DNA of 64,000 nt. It comes from Metridium senile. Its lineage: Eukaryota; Cnidaria; Anthozoa; Actiniaria; Metridiidae. The translations under genes and the position numbers were made by a program. Positions 63,801-64,000 of the stretch are shown here, piece after piece. The stretch is from NCBI GenBank assembly GCA_949775045.1, contig OX459096.1:46470379-46534378 (forward strand). Reading direction: 5' to 3'. Numbering within the stretch: position 1 is the stretch's first letter; each line of letters starts with the position of its first letter. The notes beneath the pieces are model-generated. The model ran no database searches. It was not told the origin of the DNA and worked only from the letters and a program-made list of their open reading frames with translations.

Positions 63801-64000
63801 GTAAAATTATAAAAATAGAAAACGCGCGCGCGTGCTGTGTGCAGTTATAAAACACAGTTGACACAACACGAGAGAAGTATTAAGAGAAACACGACGCTCA
63901 ACACTTCTCAAGTGTTCTGACAATCCCCAAGTGTTTTATAACTGAATACTGCACTGATAATTATATAATGATGATCTGTAAGTAAAAAGAAAAATATTAA

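Overview
The window looks like a piece of a non-model animal genome, about two-thirds A+T, with long introns, GT-AG splice sites and very many short inverted-repeat transposons. The recognisable genes are all metazoan: the nucleotide-sugar-transporter-like SLC35F5, the endocytic adaptor stonin, a GOLPH3-domain protein and alpha-catulin. No locus contains a species marker. The conserved gene structures, the TAGCCTGC-type repeats and a free-standing P2X7 C-terminal ('ballast') domain gene suggest a marine invertebrate, perhaps an anthozoan. That last step is a guess.

Layout. 1-8404 (-): SLC35F5-like gene, first nine exons plus a partial tenth; the 3' end lies off the left edge. 10231-12927 (+): intronless stonin (898 aa), head-to-head with SLC35F5. 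12928-21635: intergenic, AT-rich, with MITEs and a 123-bp satellite array (about 16.9-18.95 kb) whose units each carry a TGACGTCA palindrome. 21636-27396 (-): six-exon gene for an unrecognised 399-aa protein; all splice phases agree. 27712-27911: assembly gap inside a MITE. 29193-31231 (-): three-exon GOLPH3/GPP34-domain protein (272 aa). 31278-31785: 500-bp foldback element. 33366 to beyond the right edge (+): alpha-catulin (CTNNAL1), 16 coding exons giving 691 in-frame codons, plus an alternative terminal exon at 52595-52668.

The most striking object is a complete 6,032-bp Kolobok-type DNA transposon (40495-46526) in alpha-catulin intron 4. It has TTAA target duplications and 145-bp terminal inverted repeats that differ at only two positions. 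It encodes a THAP-domain DD-type transposase on the minus strand and, convergent to it, a two-exon gene for a protein made almost entirely of the P2X7-receptor C-terminal zinc-binding domain. Each gene starts just inside one terminal repeat, so both look like cargo of one element.

The remaining space is dominated by short non-autonomous elements. Most have TA target duplications, several are nested, three have 9-bp duplications of Mutator type, and one is hAT-like. There are also tRNA-derived SINE-like sequences, minisatellites and microsatellites. Gene models were built by hand from splice consensus, reading phase and remembered protein families; no database search was possible.
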